This document shows positions 34,330 to 41,609 of a stretch of DNA of 64,000 nt, piece by piece. The translations under genes were made by a program, and so were the position numbers. The number at the start of each line of letters is the position of its first letter. Within the stretch, counting starts at the first letter, position 1. A model generated the notes under the pieces. The model saw only the letters and a program-made list of their open reading frames with translations, was not told the DNA's origin and did no database searches. Origin of the DNA: Pseudomonas salomonii. GTDB taxonomy: Bacteria; Pseudomonadota; Gammaproteobacteria; Pseudomonadales; Pseudomonadaceae. The stretch covers positions 180,483 to 244,482 of the forward strand of contig NZ_FNOX01000007.1 of assembly GCF_900107155.1 (NCBI RefSeq), read 5' to 3'.

Positions 34330-34742
34330 GACACCAGTGGCTGCGAAGGCTCGGCCTCGACGGTTTTGCTCTCTTTGTCTTCACTGCGCGCCAGGCACAG
34401 GATGCCCGCGATGATCAGCGCGCCGCCGATGATTTTCGGCCAGGTCAGGGTGTCATCGAACAGCCAGACCGAGATCAGCGTCACGCTGATCAACTCCAGG
34501 TGCGAGGCCGCAAACGCAGGGCCCACCGGCGCGTACTTGAGCAAGGTCATCCAGGTAAAAAACGCGCCGATATAGCCGACAAAAGCGCCGTAGATCCACG
34601 GCGCGCCAAACACGCGCACAAGCCAGGCGGCATCCATGGTCAACGGTTCGGCATGCACCGAGGCAAATTTGAAACTGACCTGCGCCAAGGTGTCGAAAAT
34701 GATCAGCGCGAGAAAACCCAGGATATAAAAACGTTTCATCAT
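34326..34742 (-). CDS. EamA/SMR-type four-helix transporter subunit
   Basis: 138 residues with four predicted transmembrane helices (for example FYILGFLALIIFDTLAQVSF and IIGGALIIAGILCLA) and a charged C-terminal tail. The half-EamA size resembles ArnE/ArnF-like flippase halves and SMR exporters, which act as pairs. It overlaps both neighbours by four bases, so it is co-translated with the other half and the aminotransferase. Confidence 0.82.
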   Translation of the reverse strand: MMKRFYILGFLALIIFDTLAQVSFKFASVHAEPLTMDAAWLVRVFGAPWIYGAFVGYIGAFFTWMTLLKYAPVGPAFAASHLELISVTLISVWLFDDTLTWPKIIGGALIIAGILCLARSEDKESKTVEAEPSQPLVS

Positions 34743-35095
34743 TCAAACCCTACGACGGTCACGCCACAGGCGATCAGCATGATGCCGATCAACCGCCATT
34801 TGCTCAGGCTTTCCTTGAACAGGAAACGCCCGGCAATCATGATCACCACAATGTTGATCGAGCCCAGCATCACGCCGACCGACAACGGCACCAGCGTGAG
34901 AAACGCCAGCCACAATACGAATTCGAAGACATAGCAGATCACCCCAAGCCAGATCCACGGGCGCTTGAGCATGTGCTTCCAGTGGGCGAGGCCGTCATGC
35001 TCGGCGCTGGCCGAGGCGGCGGCTTTGAACGCGAGTTGGCCGGACGTATCGACGATAACGTTGAGCATCCAGAGGATGATGGTTAACTGGCTCAT
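34739..35095 (-). CDS. EamA/SMR-type four-helix transporter subunit, partner
   Basis: 118 residues, four transmembrane helices (LTIILWMLNVIVDTSGQLAF; IWLGVICYVFEFVLWLAFLT; SVGVMLGSINIVVIMIAG; LIGIMLIACGVTVVGF). It shares the DTxxQxxFK motif at the first helix end with the adjacent 138-residue subunit, so the two are paralogues and probably form a heterodimer. First gene of the minus-strand three-gene unit. Promoter probably in 35096-35189. Confidence 0.82.
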   Translation of the reverse strand: MSQLTIILWMLNVIVDTSGQLAFKAAASASAEHDGLAHWKHMLKRPWIWLGVICYVFEFVLWLAFLTLVPLSVGVMLGSINIVVIMIAGRFLFKESLSKWRLIGIMLIACGVTVVGFE

Positions 35096-35189
35096 GGAGT
35101 CTCGTGTCTGCTTGCAATGTCACTGGACGCTTACAATACAGGAGCCTGCCGGCCAGGTTAGCGGAGTTTGCCGCTCGAACAGCCGGCGT

Positions 35190-35768
35190 TCAGTTTGACG
35201 CCTTGCTCCACTGGCAATAGCAACCCACCGCCAGGGTGTGGGTGGCATCGACCTCGCGCCCGGCCTCCAGGGCTTTGAGGATAGGCTCGATAAAACTGTT
35301 GCTCGAATTGCACGTCAGCCCTTCGCTGTACGGCCCGAAATACGCGAGTTTGCCGCTGCGATCCCAAATGCCAACGGCCGGCGTTGCCGGCACTTGGTCG
35401 GCGCCGAGCAGGGCATCGAGCGGTTTCATTTTGCGCAAATTGTCGGGCAGTTGGCCGTGGCTGCCGGCCTTTTGCAGGGCGTAGAACTCAACGCCCTGGG
35501 GCGCGTATTGCTCGATCAGTTCACCCAGGTGCTGCTGGTTGCCGACGTTGCAGGGGCAGGCCGGGTCCCAGAAGTGCACCAGGCGAATCGGGCCGGGGCC
35601 TGCCAGTTCGGCGGGCAGGCGCAGGGCATCACCGGAAAACACCGCCGTGTGTTCGCTGAATGCGCGTAAATAGCGGCCCTGAAACCAGTCATAAGCCGCC
35701 CACAGCACGCCGGCGCAGATGACCAACAGCAGGCCGGCAAACAAGGCAGAGCGGTAGGGTTGTCGCAT
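35190..35768 (-). CDS. Membrane-anchored thioredoxin-like protein (DUF6436 type)
   Basis: 192 residues. One N-terminal transmembrane segment (about 9-26) is followed by a periplasmic thioredoxin-like domain with the redox motif HFWDPACPCN (Cys71, Cys73, CxC rather than CxxC). Two cysteines near the C-terminus (VGCYCQW) could form a second pair. It could reduce or isomerise disulfides outside the cytoplasm. Divergent from an alpha/beta hydrolase gene. Whether it belongs to the adjoining cluster is uncertain. Confidence 0.75.
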   Translation of the reverse strand: MRQPYRSALFAGLLLVICAGVLWAAYDWFQGRYLRAFSEHTAVFSGDALRLPAELAGPGPIRLVHFWDPACPCNVGNQQHLGELIEQYAPQGVEFYALQKAGSHGQLPDNLRKMKPLDALLGADQVPATPAVGIWDRSGKLAYFGPYSEGLTCNSSNSFIEPILKALEAGREVDATHTLAVGCYCQWSKASN

Positions 35769-35867
35769 TCGGAACTATCCTCGAAGGTCGCGTAGCTTGC
35801 CATGCTTGCCCTGACAGATGAATATCGCAGCTCGATATTCATCTTCACCGTCAGTCTGGAAGCCTTT

Positions 35868-36809
35868 ATGCCTGTGAGTTTTGACCCCGATCATCTGCGC
35901 GAGAGCTTGCGGCCACTGGTGGATGCGCAGCCGCTCAGCGTCGAGGCGCGGGTCTACCAGCGTTTCTATGGGCTGGACCTGGCGGCGCGCAAAGTGCCTG
36001 CGGTGAGCCGTTTGGGGCGCTTTGAGGTAGATGGCTTCCAGGTGGTGGCGCAGGTGTGGTGGCCGGCGGCGCCGGTGGCGACGATGTTCATGTACCACGG
36101 TTTCTACGACCATATGGGCCTGTATCGGCATGTGGTGGACTGGGCGCTGGATCAAGGTTTTGTGGTGATCGCCTGCGACTTGCCGGGCCACGGGCTTTCC
36201 AGTGGCGCGCGCGCCAGCATCGACGATTTTGCGGTGTATCAGAACGTGGTGCAGGGGTTGTTCGCCCAGGCCAAAGCCCTGCAACTGCCGCAACCGTGGC
36301 ACCTGTTCGGGCAAAGCACCGGCGGCGCGGTGGTGGTGGACCATCTGCTCAACCACGGCGCCGACAGCCCGGCCCAAGGCAAGACCTTTCTGCTCTCGCC
36401 CCTGGTACGGCCGCGTGCGTGGGGTTGGTCGCAGGTCAGCTATTACCTGCTGCGCCCGTTCGTCAAAGGCATTGCGCGGCGGTTCAGCGAGAACACCCAC
36501 GATCCCAAATTCAAACCCTTTCTGGAAGCTGACCCGTTACAGCCGCGCCAACTGCCCACCGCCTGGGTGGGCGCGCTGGCGCGCTGGATCAAGCGCATTG
36601 AGGCTGCACCGCGCAGCACTCGGCGGCCGGTGATCGTGCAGGGTGAGGAAGACATGACGGTGGACTGGCAGCACAACTTGCAGGTGCTGCGGAGCAAGTT
36701 CGACCAGCCGCAGGTGTTGATGCTGCCGCGTGGAAGGCATCATTTGGCCAATGAGATTCCGGAGATTCGCGAAGAGTATTTCAAATTCCTCACCGATCAA
36801 CTGAAGTAA
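35868..36809 (+). CDS. Alpha/beta hydrolase (serine aminopeptidase S33/monoacylglycerol-lipase type)
   Basis: 313 residues. The nucleophile elbow is LFGQSTGG (Ser150), the oxyanion segment FMYHGFYDH, the acid region VQGEEDMTVD and the catalytic histidine in LPRGRHHLANE. ATG 35868 is chosen over the upstream 35802 because the domain starts here and the upstream extension lies in a divergent promoter gap. Substrate probably a lysophospholipid or monoacylglycerol ester, by family only. Confidence 0.83.
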   Translation: MPVSFDPDHLRESLRPLVDAQPLSVEARVYQRFYGLDLAARKVPAVSRLGRFEVDGFQVVAQVWWPAAPVATMFMYHGFYDHMGLYRHVVDWALDQGFVVIACDLPGHGLSSGARASIDDFAVYQNVVQGLFAQAKALQLPQPWHLFGQSTGGAVVVDHLLNHGADSPAQGKTFLLSPLVRPRAWGWSQVSYYLLRPFVKGIARRFSENTHDPKFKPFLEADPLQPRQLPTAWVGALARWIKRIEAAPRSTRRPVIVQGEEDMTVDWQHNLQVLRSKFDQPQVLMLPRGRHHLANEIPEIREEYFKFLTDQLK

Positions 36810-36820
36810 CGCAATCTAAT

Positions 36821-36909
36821 TGTGGGAGCGGGCTTGCTCGCGAAAGCGGAGTGTCAGTCACTGATTTGTTAACTGACCCACCGCTTTCGCGAGCAAGCCC
36901 GCTCCCACA
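36821..36909. repeat. REP doublet, family A (copy 4)
   Basis: TGTGGGAGCGGGCTTGCTCG / CGAGCAAGCCCGCTCCCACA around about 48 bases. It fills nearly all of the gap between the convergent hydrolase and DUF2059 genes and ends five bases before the latter's stop codon. Confidence 0.9.
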
Positions 36910-36913
36910 TTAA

Positions 36914-37666
36914 TTACTGCGTCAGGCTGGAGGTGCTTTGGCCTACTGCAAGTCCGGCGCGAATCGCGGCCAGCGCCGCCTTGTAATACGCCCGGCCTTC
37001 AGGCGACTCCGCAAACGTAGCGAATTCTTCCAGCTCCGGGTCGGACAAATCTCGGTAGACGTAAAGGAGCGTGTTGTTCAGGTCATTGCCGATCTGCTGC
37101 ATCAGCCGCTCACGTTGGCCGTTCAACATGCCTTGCGCCTGACCGCCGCCCAACAGGCCGGGGATCATTTGGCTCAAGCTGTCGGCCGCCACGCCGGCAA
37201 TCGCCAGGCTGACTTCCGCACCGGCTTCGCGGGCCGGCAGCGCCTGGGCCAGGTGGCCGATGATCAGGCTGCGGGTGGCGTCGGCTTCAATGTGCGGCAG
37301 GCCCTTGGCATTTTTCGCCAGTTGGTCGCGGCGCGTGGCCAGCAGTTCGGCGGCGACGATTTTGCGGCCCAATGGCGACTGGAAAAACGCCAGGGCCGGT
37401 TTCGGGTCCGTCAGGTTTTTGCGCAATTGTGCCTCGGCCCGCTGGTCGACGGCCTGGGCGGCAAAGCGTTTATTGCTGTTGTCCACCAGCGCCTGGTACA
37501 CCGCCGGCGGCAGGCTATTGCGGTAGCGTTGCTGGGCGGCACTGAGGGCGTCATTGAAATGCGCACGTTGTTCGGCCCAGCCGGCGACCTTGTACAACTG
37601 GTCATGGCCGTCTGCCCAGGCGGGCAAAACGCAGAACATCAGCAAGGAAAAAAACAAACGACGCAT
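36914..37666 (-). CDS. Secreted DUF2059-domain protein
   Basis: 250 residues with a signal peptide (MRRLFFSLLMFCVLPAWADG). The rest is helical. The C-terminal segment ELEEFATFAESPEGRAYYKA is the DUF2059 signature, and a degenerate second copy (KNLTDPKPALAFFQSPLGRK) suggests an internal repeat. Function unknown. Periplasmic location predicted. AGGAG precedes the start at 37664-37666. Confidence 0.82.
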   Translation of the reverse strand: MRRLFFSLLMFCVLPAWADGHDQLYKVAGWAEQRAHFNDALSAAQQRYRNSLPPAVYQALVDNSNKRFAAQAVDQRAEAQLRKNLTDPKPALAFFQSPLGRKIVAAELLATRRDQLAKNAKGLPHIEADATRSLIIGHLAQALPAREAGAEVSLAIAGVAADSLSQMIPGLLGGGQAQGMLNGQRERLMQQIGNDLNNTLLYVYRDLSDPELEEFATFAESPEGRAYYKAALAAIRAGLAVGQSTSSLTQ

Positions 37667-37806
37667 AGGGACTCCTGTCAGTCGGCCACTATTGTCCGTG
37701 TCGGGCGTAGGATTTGTCGAGAAATCCTATCAGTCACCTGACTAAAGTGTGTTCAGACGCTCGGCGGCTCTGTCGGATTCATAGGCGTATGGATACTATG
37801 CGCGCC

Positions 37807-38430
37807 ATGCAAATATCCCTCGAACACCCGCTGCTGCAACGCATCGTCGACGACCTGGCCGAAAAAGGTTGGTCGCAGCAGAACGGCTTCCTGCCCCAGG
37901 CTCTGACCCTGGAGTTGGCGGCTGAGTGCCGTAAACGTGCGGCTGAGGGTGAATTGGCTCCGGCGGCTGTAGGACGGGGACCCGCGCAGGAGATACGCGA
38001 GGGCATTCGCGGTGACCATATCCAGTGGCTGGAGGAGGGCGACGCCGCTGTCTGCGAGACCTACATGAGCGTGATGGACAGCCTGCGCCTGGCCATGAAC
38101 CGCAGCCTGTTCCTGGGCCTGGAAGATTTCGAAAGCCACTTCGCGATGTACCCGCCAGGGGCGTTTTACCTCAAGCATCTGGACCGTTTTCGTGACGATG
38201 ACCGGCGCATGGTCTCGGCGGTGGTCTATTTGAATGACGCCTGGTTGCCTGAGCATGGCGGCCAGTTGCGCATGTACCTCAAGGGCGGCGTGGAATACGA
38301 TGTGGTGCCCACCGGCGGTAGCCTGGTGGTGTTCCTGTCGGGGGAGGTGCCCCACGAAGTCCTGCCCGCCACGCGTGAACGCCTGTCCCTGACCGGCTGG
38401 TTTCGCCGACGTGGTAACGAGCCGTTTTAA
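37807..38430 (+). CDS. 2-oxoglutarate/Fe(II)-dependent oxygenase (prolyl-4-hydroxylase-like)
   Basis: About 207 residues. The double-stranded beta-helix ligands are visible: HLD (His124, Asp126) and the distal His183 in EVPHEVLPATRERLSL, with Arg192 for 2-oxoglutarate. Substrate unknown; this family includes prolyl and small-molecule hydroxylases. The start is ambiguous (ATG 37789, 37798 or 37807, no clear Shine-Dalgarno). The 37807 start begins the conserved domain. DUF523 follows two bases after the stop codon. Confidence 0.82.
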   Translation: MQISLEHPLLQRIVDDLAEKGWSQQNGFLPQALTLELAAECRKRAAEGELAPAAVGRGPAQEIREGIRGDHIQWLEEGDAAVCETYMSVMDSLRLAMNRSLFLGLEDFESHFAMYPPGAFYLKHLDRFRDDDRRMVSAVVYLNDAWLPEHGGQLRMYLKGGVEYDVVPTGGSLVVFLSGEVPHEVLPATRERLSLTGWFRRRGNEPF

Positions 38431-38432
38431 CC

Positions 38433-38918
38433 ATGGAAAAGATTCTGATCAGTCGCTGCCTGCTCGGGCACAAGGTGCGCTATGACGGTGGCGCCAGCGG
38501 CCCCTTCGATCAATTGGCGGCCTGGCAGGCCGAAGGCCGGGTGGTTGCGATCTGCCCGGAAGTGTCAGGCGGTTTGCCGACACCGCGGCCTCCCGCTGAG
38601 ATCGCCGGCGGGCAGGGTATAGCTGTGTGGGAAGGGCGGGCGCAAGTGCTGACGGCCGAGGGCGAAGACTTCAGCGCCGCCTTCCTCGACGGCGCCCGCC
38701 AGGCTCTTGCGTTGGCGCAGCGGCATAACATCCGCATCGCGATTCTCAAGGCCAATAGCCCGTCCTGCGGCAACCTGCTGACCTATGACGGCACCTTCAG
38801 CGGCGTAAAGGTCAGCGGCGAAGGCGTGACCGCGGCGCTGCTCAAGCGCCATGGCGTGCGGGTGTTCAGTGAGCTGGAGTTGCCTGAGGCGGCACTGCAT
38901 CTTTCAAGCCTTGCCTAG
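38433..38918 (+). CDS. DUF523 family protein
   Basis: 161 residues. The conserved cysteine-bearing blocks of DUF523 are all present: SRCLLGHKVRYDGG, CPEVSGGLPTPRPPAEI and LKANSPSCG. The family often occurs as the N-terminal part of YbgA-like proteins and may bind a metal or a nucleotide-derived ligand. Function undetermined. Start codon two bases after the oxygenase stop, so the two are co-translated. Confidence 0.88.
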   Translation: MEKILISRCLLGHKVRYDGGASGPFDQLAAWQAEGRVVAICPEVSGGLPTPRPPAEIAGGQGIAVWEGRAQVLTAEGEDFSAAFLDGARQALALAQRHNIRIAILKANSPSCGNLLTYDGTFSGVKVSGEGVTAALLKRHGVRVFSELELPEAALHLSSLA

Positions 38919-38925
38919 ATCAAAA

Positions 38926-39015
38926 TGTGGGAGCGGGCTTGCTCGCGAAAGCGGTGTGTCAGCTAGCAAATTAGTTGACTGACACTCCGTCTTCGCGAGC
39001 AAGCCCGCTCCCACA
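38926..39015. repeat. REP doublet, family A (copy 5)
   Basis: TGTGGGAGCGGGCTTGCTCG / CGAGCAAGCCCGCTCCCACA. It sits between the convergent DUF523 and binding-protein genes, seven bases past the DUF523 stop and six before the other stop. Confidence 0.9.
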
Positions 39016-39021
39016 GTTGAT

Positions 39022-39516
39022 CTAGGGTGCCTTCACGCCCGGCGTGTCGCCCTCAAACCACTTCTGCGTCAGCGCCTTCAAGCGGCCATCGGCCTTCACC
39101 CGCTGCAATGCATTGTCCAGGCTGCTTTTGAATGCCGGGTTGCCCTTTTGGAATGGAATGGCCAGCTCAGGTGTTTGCTTATAGGCCTCACTGAAATCGA
39201 ACCGATCCTGCAGCGTGGCAGTCATAGCGATATGGTTGATGGCCACGTCGAACTTACCGCTTTCCACACCTGGCAACAGGTCGGCGTCATCGACGGTAAT
39301 GAACGAGGGGCGAACCTCCATTTCCTTGGCTAACTGTTCACCCAACTCCACTTCAAAACCGGTTAGCTTGTCACCGTCCTTGAAGTTGTAAGGCGGGGTG
39401 TTGGCCTCCAGGGCGATGCGCAGTTCGCCGCGATCAAACACGTCATCGATCAGTTCGGCGTGAGCCAGTGGGCTCAACAGGGGCAGTAACAGTACAAGGC
39501 CAGGCACAAAGCGCAT
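39022..39516 (-). CDS. Truncated (single-lobe) amino-acid-type periplasmic binding protein
   Basis: 164 residues with a signal peptide (MRFVPGLVLLLPLLSPLAHA). The N-lobe of an SBP_bac_3 protein is intact (LRIALEANTPPYNF, LTGFEVELGEQLAKEM, GKFDVAINHIAMTATLQDRF, FDFSEAY). It then jumps directly to the family C-terminal end, PFQKGNPAFKSSLDNALQRV ... ADGRLKALTQKWF. The second lobe, normally about 85-90 residues including the GKxVGVQxGT block, is missing in frame. No permease or ATPase is adjacent. PAO1 has a full-length cystine-type protein with a permease near this locus (from memory). ATG 39516 preferred over 39594. Confidence 0.75.
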   Translation of the reverse strand: MRFVPGLVLLLPLLSPLAHAELIDDVFDRGELRIALEANTPPYNFKDGDKLTGFEVELGEQLAKEMEVRPSFITVDDADLLPGVESGKFDVAINHIAMTATLQDRFDFSEAYKQTPELAIPFQKGNPAFKSSLDNALQRVKADGRLKALTQKWFEGDTPGVKAP

Positions 39517-39649
39517 GGTCGCTCCTAAAGAATTTGTGCGTGCGAGGCGCCGTTGAGCATCGCTTGCTAGGGTGTTGAGTGCCTTGGACAGCAATTTGCC
39601 GCGAAGTTGTCATAACCCTACAGATTTCACCGTAAAACTGGAGAAGCGA

Positions 39650-40090
39650 ATGAAAACCCTTTTGTCCCGTGCAACCCTGGCCAGCCTCTTGCTGGGTGCT
39701 TCGATGTTGGCCACAGCCGCTGACGGTATTCCGCGCAGTGCGCCACCGGAAGGCGCCAAAGTCTTTATCGTGTCGCCCAAAGACGGCGCCACCGTCGATA
39801 AAACCTTCACTGTGAAGTTCGGCATGGAAGGCCTGAAACTGGCGCCAGCGACCAGCCAGGACCCAGGTACCGGCCATCACCACCTGCTGATCGACCAGAA
39901 AGAACTGCCGGACGCCAGCGTGCCGATCCCGGCCACCGACACCGTGATCCACTACGGCAAGGCCCAGACCGATACCGAGCTGACCCTCACCCCAGGCAAA
40001 CACACCTTGCAACTGGTAGCCGGCGACAAACTGCACATGCAGTTCAACCCGACTGTAGCCTCCAAAGTCATCACGGTTAACGTCAAGTAA
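39650..40090 (+). CDS. Secreted DUF4399 family protein
   Basis: 146 residues with a signal peptide ending near TAA-DG. The mature part is a small beta-sandwich domain: AKVFIVSPKDGATVDKTFTV, then GTGHHHLLIDQ, then LTPGKHTLQLVAGDKLHMQF. The His cluster GHHHLLID is conserved in DUF4399 and could bind copper or another metal. Function unknown. GGAG lies before ATG 39650. A strong terminator follows. Confidence 0.85.
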   Translation: MKTLLSRATLASLLLGASMLATAADGIPRSAPPEGAKVFIVSPKDGATVDKTFTVKFGMEGLKLAPATSQDPGTGHHHLLIDQKELPDASVPIPATDTVIHYGKAQTDTELTLTPGKHTLQLVAGDKLHMQFNPTVASKVITVNVK

Positions 40091-40103
40091 GATTTGTTCA
40101 GAC

Positions 40104-40136
40104 AAAAAAAGGGAGCCCCGAAAGGCTCCCTTTTTT
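40104..40136. terminator. Bidirectional Rho-independent terminator
   Basis: GGGAGCC (40111-40117) pairs with GGCTCCC (40124-40130) around CCGAAA. It is preceded by seven As and followed by six Ts, so it works in both directions for the convergent DUF4399 and serA genes. Confidence 0.95.
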
Positions 40137-40153
40137 GTGCAGCGTTCAAAGCG

Positions 40154-41383
40154 TTAGAACAACACGCGGCTACGAATGGTGCCGTTGATGTGCTGCAGCT
40201 TCTCTTGCGCCAGGTCCGAGTACTCGGCGTCGACGTCGATCACCACGTAGCCGACCTTCTCGTTGGTCTGCAGGAACTGACCGGAGATGTTGATGCCGTT
40301 TTCCGCGAAGACCTTGTTGATCTCCATCATCACGCCAGGAATGTTCTGGTGGATGTGCAGCAGACGGTGCTTGCCAGGGTGGGCCGGCAGCGCCACTTCG
40401 GGGAAGTTGACCGAAGACACCGAGGTACCGTTGTCGCTGTACTTGACCAGCTTTTCCGACACTTCCAGGCCGATGTTGGCTTGGGCTTCAGCGGTGGAGC
40501 CGCCGATGTGCGGGGTCAGGATCACGTTGTCCAGGCCACGCAGCGGGCTTTCGAAGATGTCGTCGTTAGAGCGAGGCTCTACCGGGAACACGTCGATAGC
40601 GGCGCCGATCAGGTGCTTGTCCTTGATCGCGTCAGCCAGGGCGTCCAGCTCAACCACAGTGCCGCGTGCCGCGTTGATCAGGATGCCGCCTTTCTTGATG
40701 GCGCGGATTTCCTTCTCGCCGATCATCCACTGGGTCTCAGCGGTTTCCGGTACGTGCAGAGTGACGATGTCGGACATGCCCAGCAGCTCGGTCAGGCTCG
40801 CCACCTGGGTGGCGTTGCCCAATGGCAGCTTGGTCAAGGTGTCGTAGAAGAACACCTGCATGCCTAAGCCTTCGGCCAATACCGACAGCTGCGTGCCGAT
40901 CGAGCCGTAACCGACGATACCCAGCTTCTTGCCACGGATTTCGAAGGAGTTGGCCGCACTTTTGATCCAGCCGCCACGGTGGCAGGAAGCGTTTTTCTCA
41001 GGAATGCCGCGCAGCAGCAGGATCGCCTCGGCCAGCACCAGTTCCGCAACGGAACGGGTGTTGGAGTACGGTGCGTTGAACACCGCGATGCCGCGCTCGC
41101 GCGCAGCGTTAAGGTCGACCTGGTTGGTGCCGATGCAGAAACAGCCGACGGCCACGAGTTTCTTGGCGTGGTCGAAGATCTCTTCGGTCAGCTGAGTGCG
41201 GGAGCGAATGCCGATAAAGTGCGCGTCGGCGATCTTTTCCTTTAACTGGGCTTCCGGCAGAGAACTGGTGATGTACTCAATGCTGGAGTACCCAGCGGCT
41301 TTCAGTACGTCGACAGCCGATGGGTGGACGCCTTCCAGAAGAAGGAACTTGATCTTGCTCTTATCGAGAGAAGTCTTGCTCAT
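40154..41383 (-). CDS. serA: D-3-phosphoglycerate dehydrogenase
   Basis: 409 residues. It oxidises 3-phosphoglycerate to phosphohydroxypyruvate, the first step of serine synthesis. The NAD-binding loop is GIVGYGSIGTQLSVLAEGLG, the catalytic residues lie in NAARGTVVELDALADAI and LTPHIGGSTAEAQ, and a C-terminal ACT domain (about 335-409) mediates serine feedback. Divergent from D-2-hydroxyglutarate dehydrogenase. In Pseudomonas the two are functionally coupled because SerA also makes D-2-hydroxyglutarate from 2-oxoglutarate. Confidence 0.97.
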   Translation of the reverse strand: MSKTSLDKSKIKFLLLEGVHPSAVDVLKAAGYSSIEYITSSLPEAQLKEKIADAHFIGIRSRTQLTEEIFDHAKKLVAVGCFCIGTNQVDLNAARERGIAVFNAPYSNTRSVAELVLAEAILLLRGIPEKNASCHRGGWIKSAANSFEIRGKKLGIVGYGSIGTQLSVLAEGLGMQVFFYDTLTKLPLGNATQVASLTELLGMSDIVTLHVPETAETQWMIGEKEIRAIKKGGILINAARGTVVELDALADAIKDKHLIGAAIDVFPVEPRSNDDIFESPLRGLDNVILTPHIGGSTAEAQANIGLEVSEKLVKYSDNGTSVSSVNFPEVALPAHPGKHRLLHIHQNIPGVMMEINKVFAENGINISGQFLQTNEKVGYVVIDVDAEYSDLAQEKLQHINGTIRSRVLF

Positions 41384-41609
41384 CTGCGTAAACCTGTATC
41401 CCGGAGAAAAATGGCAGGGAATCGAGCAGTTAGTGCCTTGAATCAGTGCACAAGAGCTGACCCGGACGGCAGGAAAGCCGTCACCGCAGAAACGCCCTTG
41501 GGCTCTGTCCTGCGGGGGCGGTATGCTAGCATACGTGCCCCGCTAAACACCCATTCCTGCGACGTGAAGCGTTCTCAGGATGACCATGAATTGTTCGAGA
41601 GTTCCGTCG
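41384..41609. promoter_or_regulatory. serA / D2HGDH divergent promoter region with perfect palindrome
   Basis: GTATGCTAGCATAC at 41521-41534 is a perfect 14-bp palindrome, a candidate operator. A 6-bp hairpin GACGGC/GCCGTC (41465-41470 / 41477-41482) lies in the serA leader direction. No gene is seen here. Confidence 0.5.
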
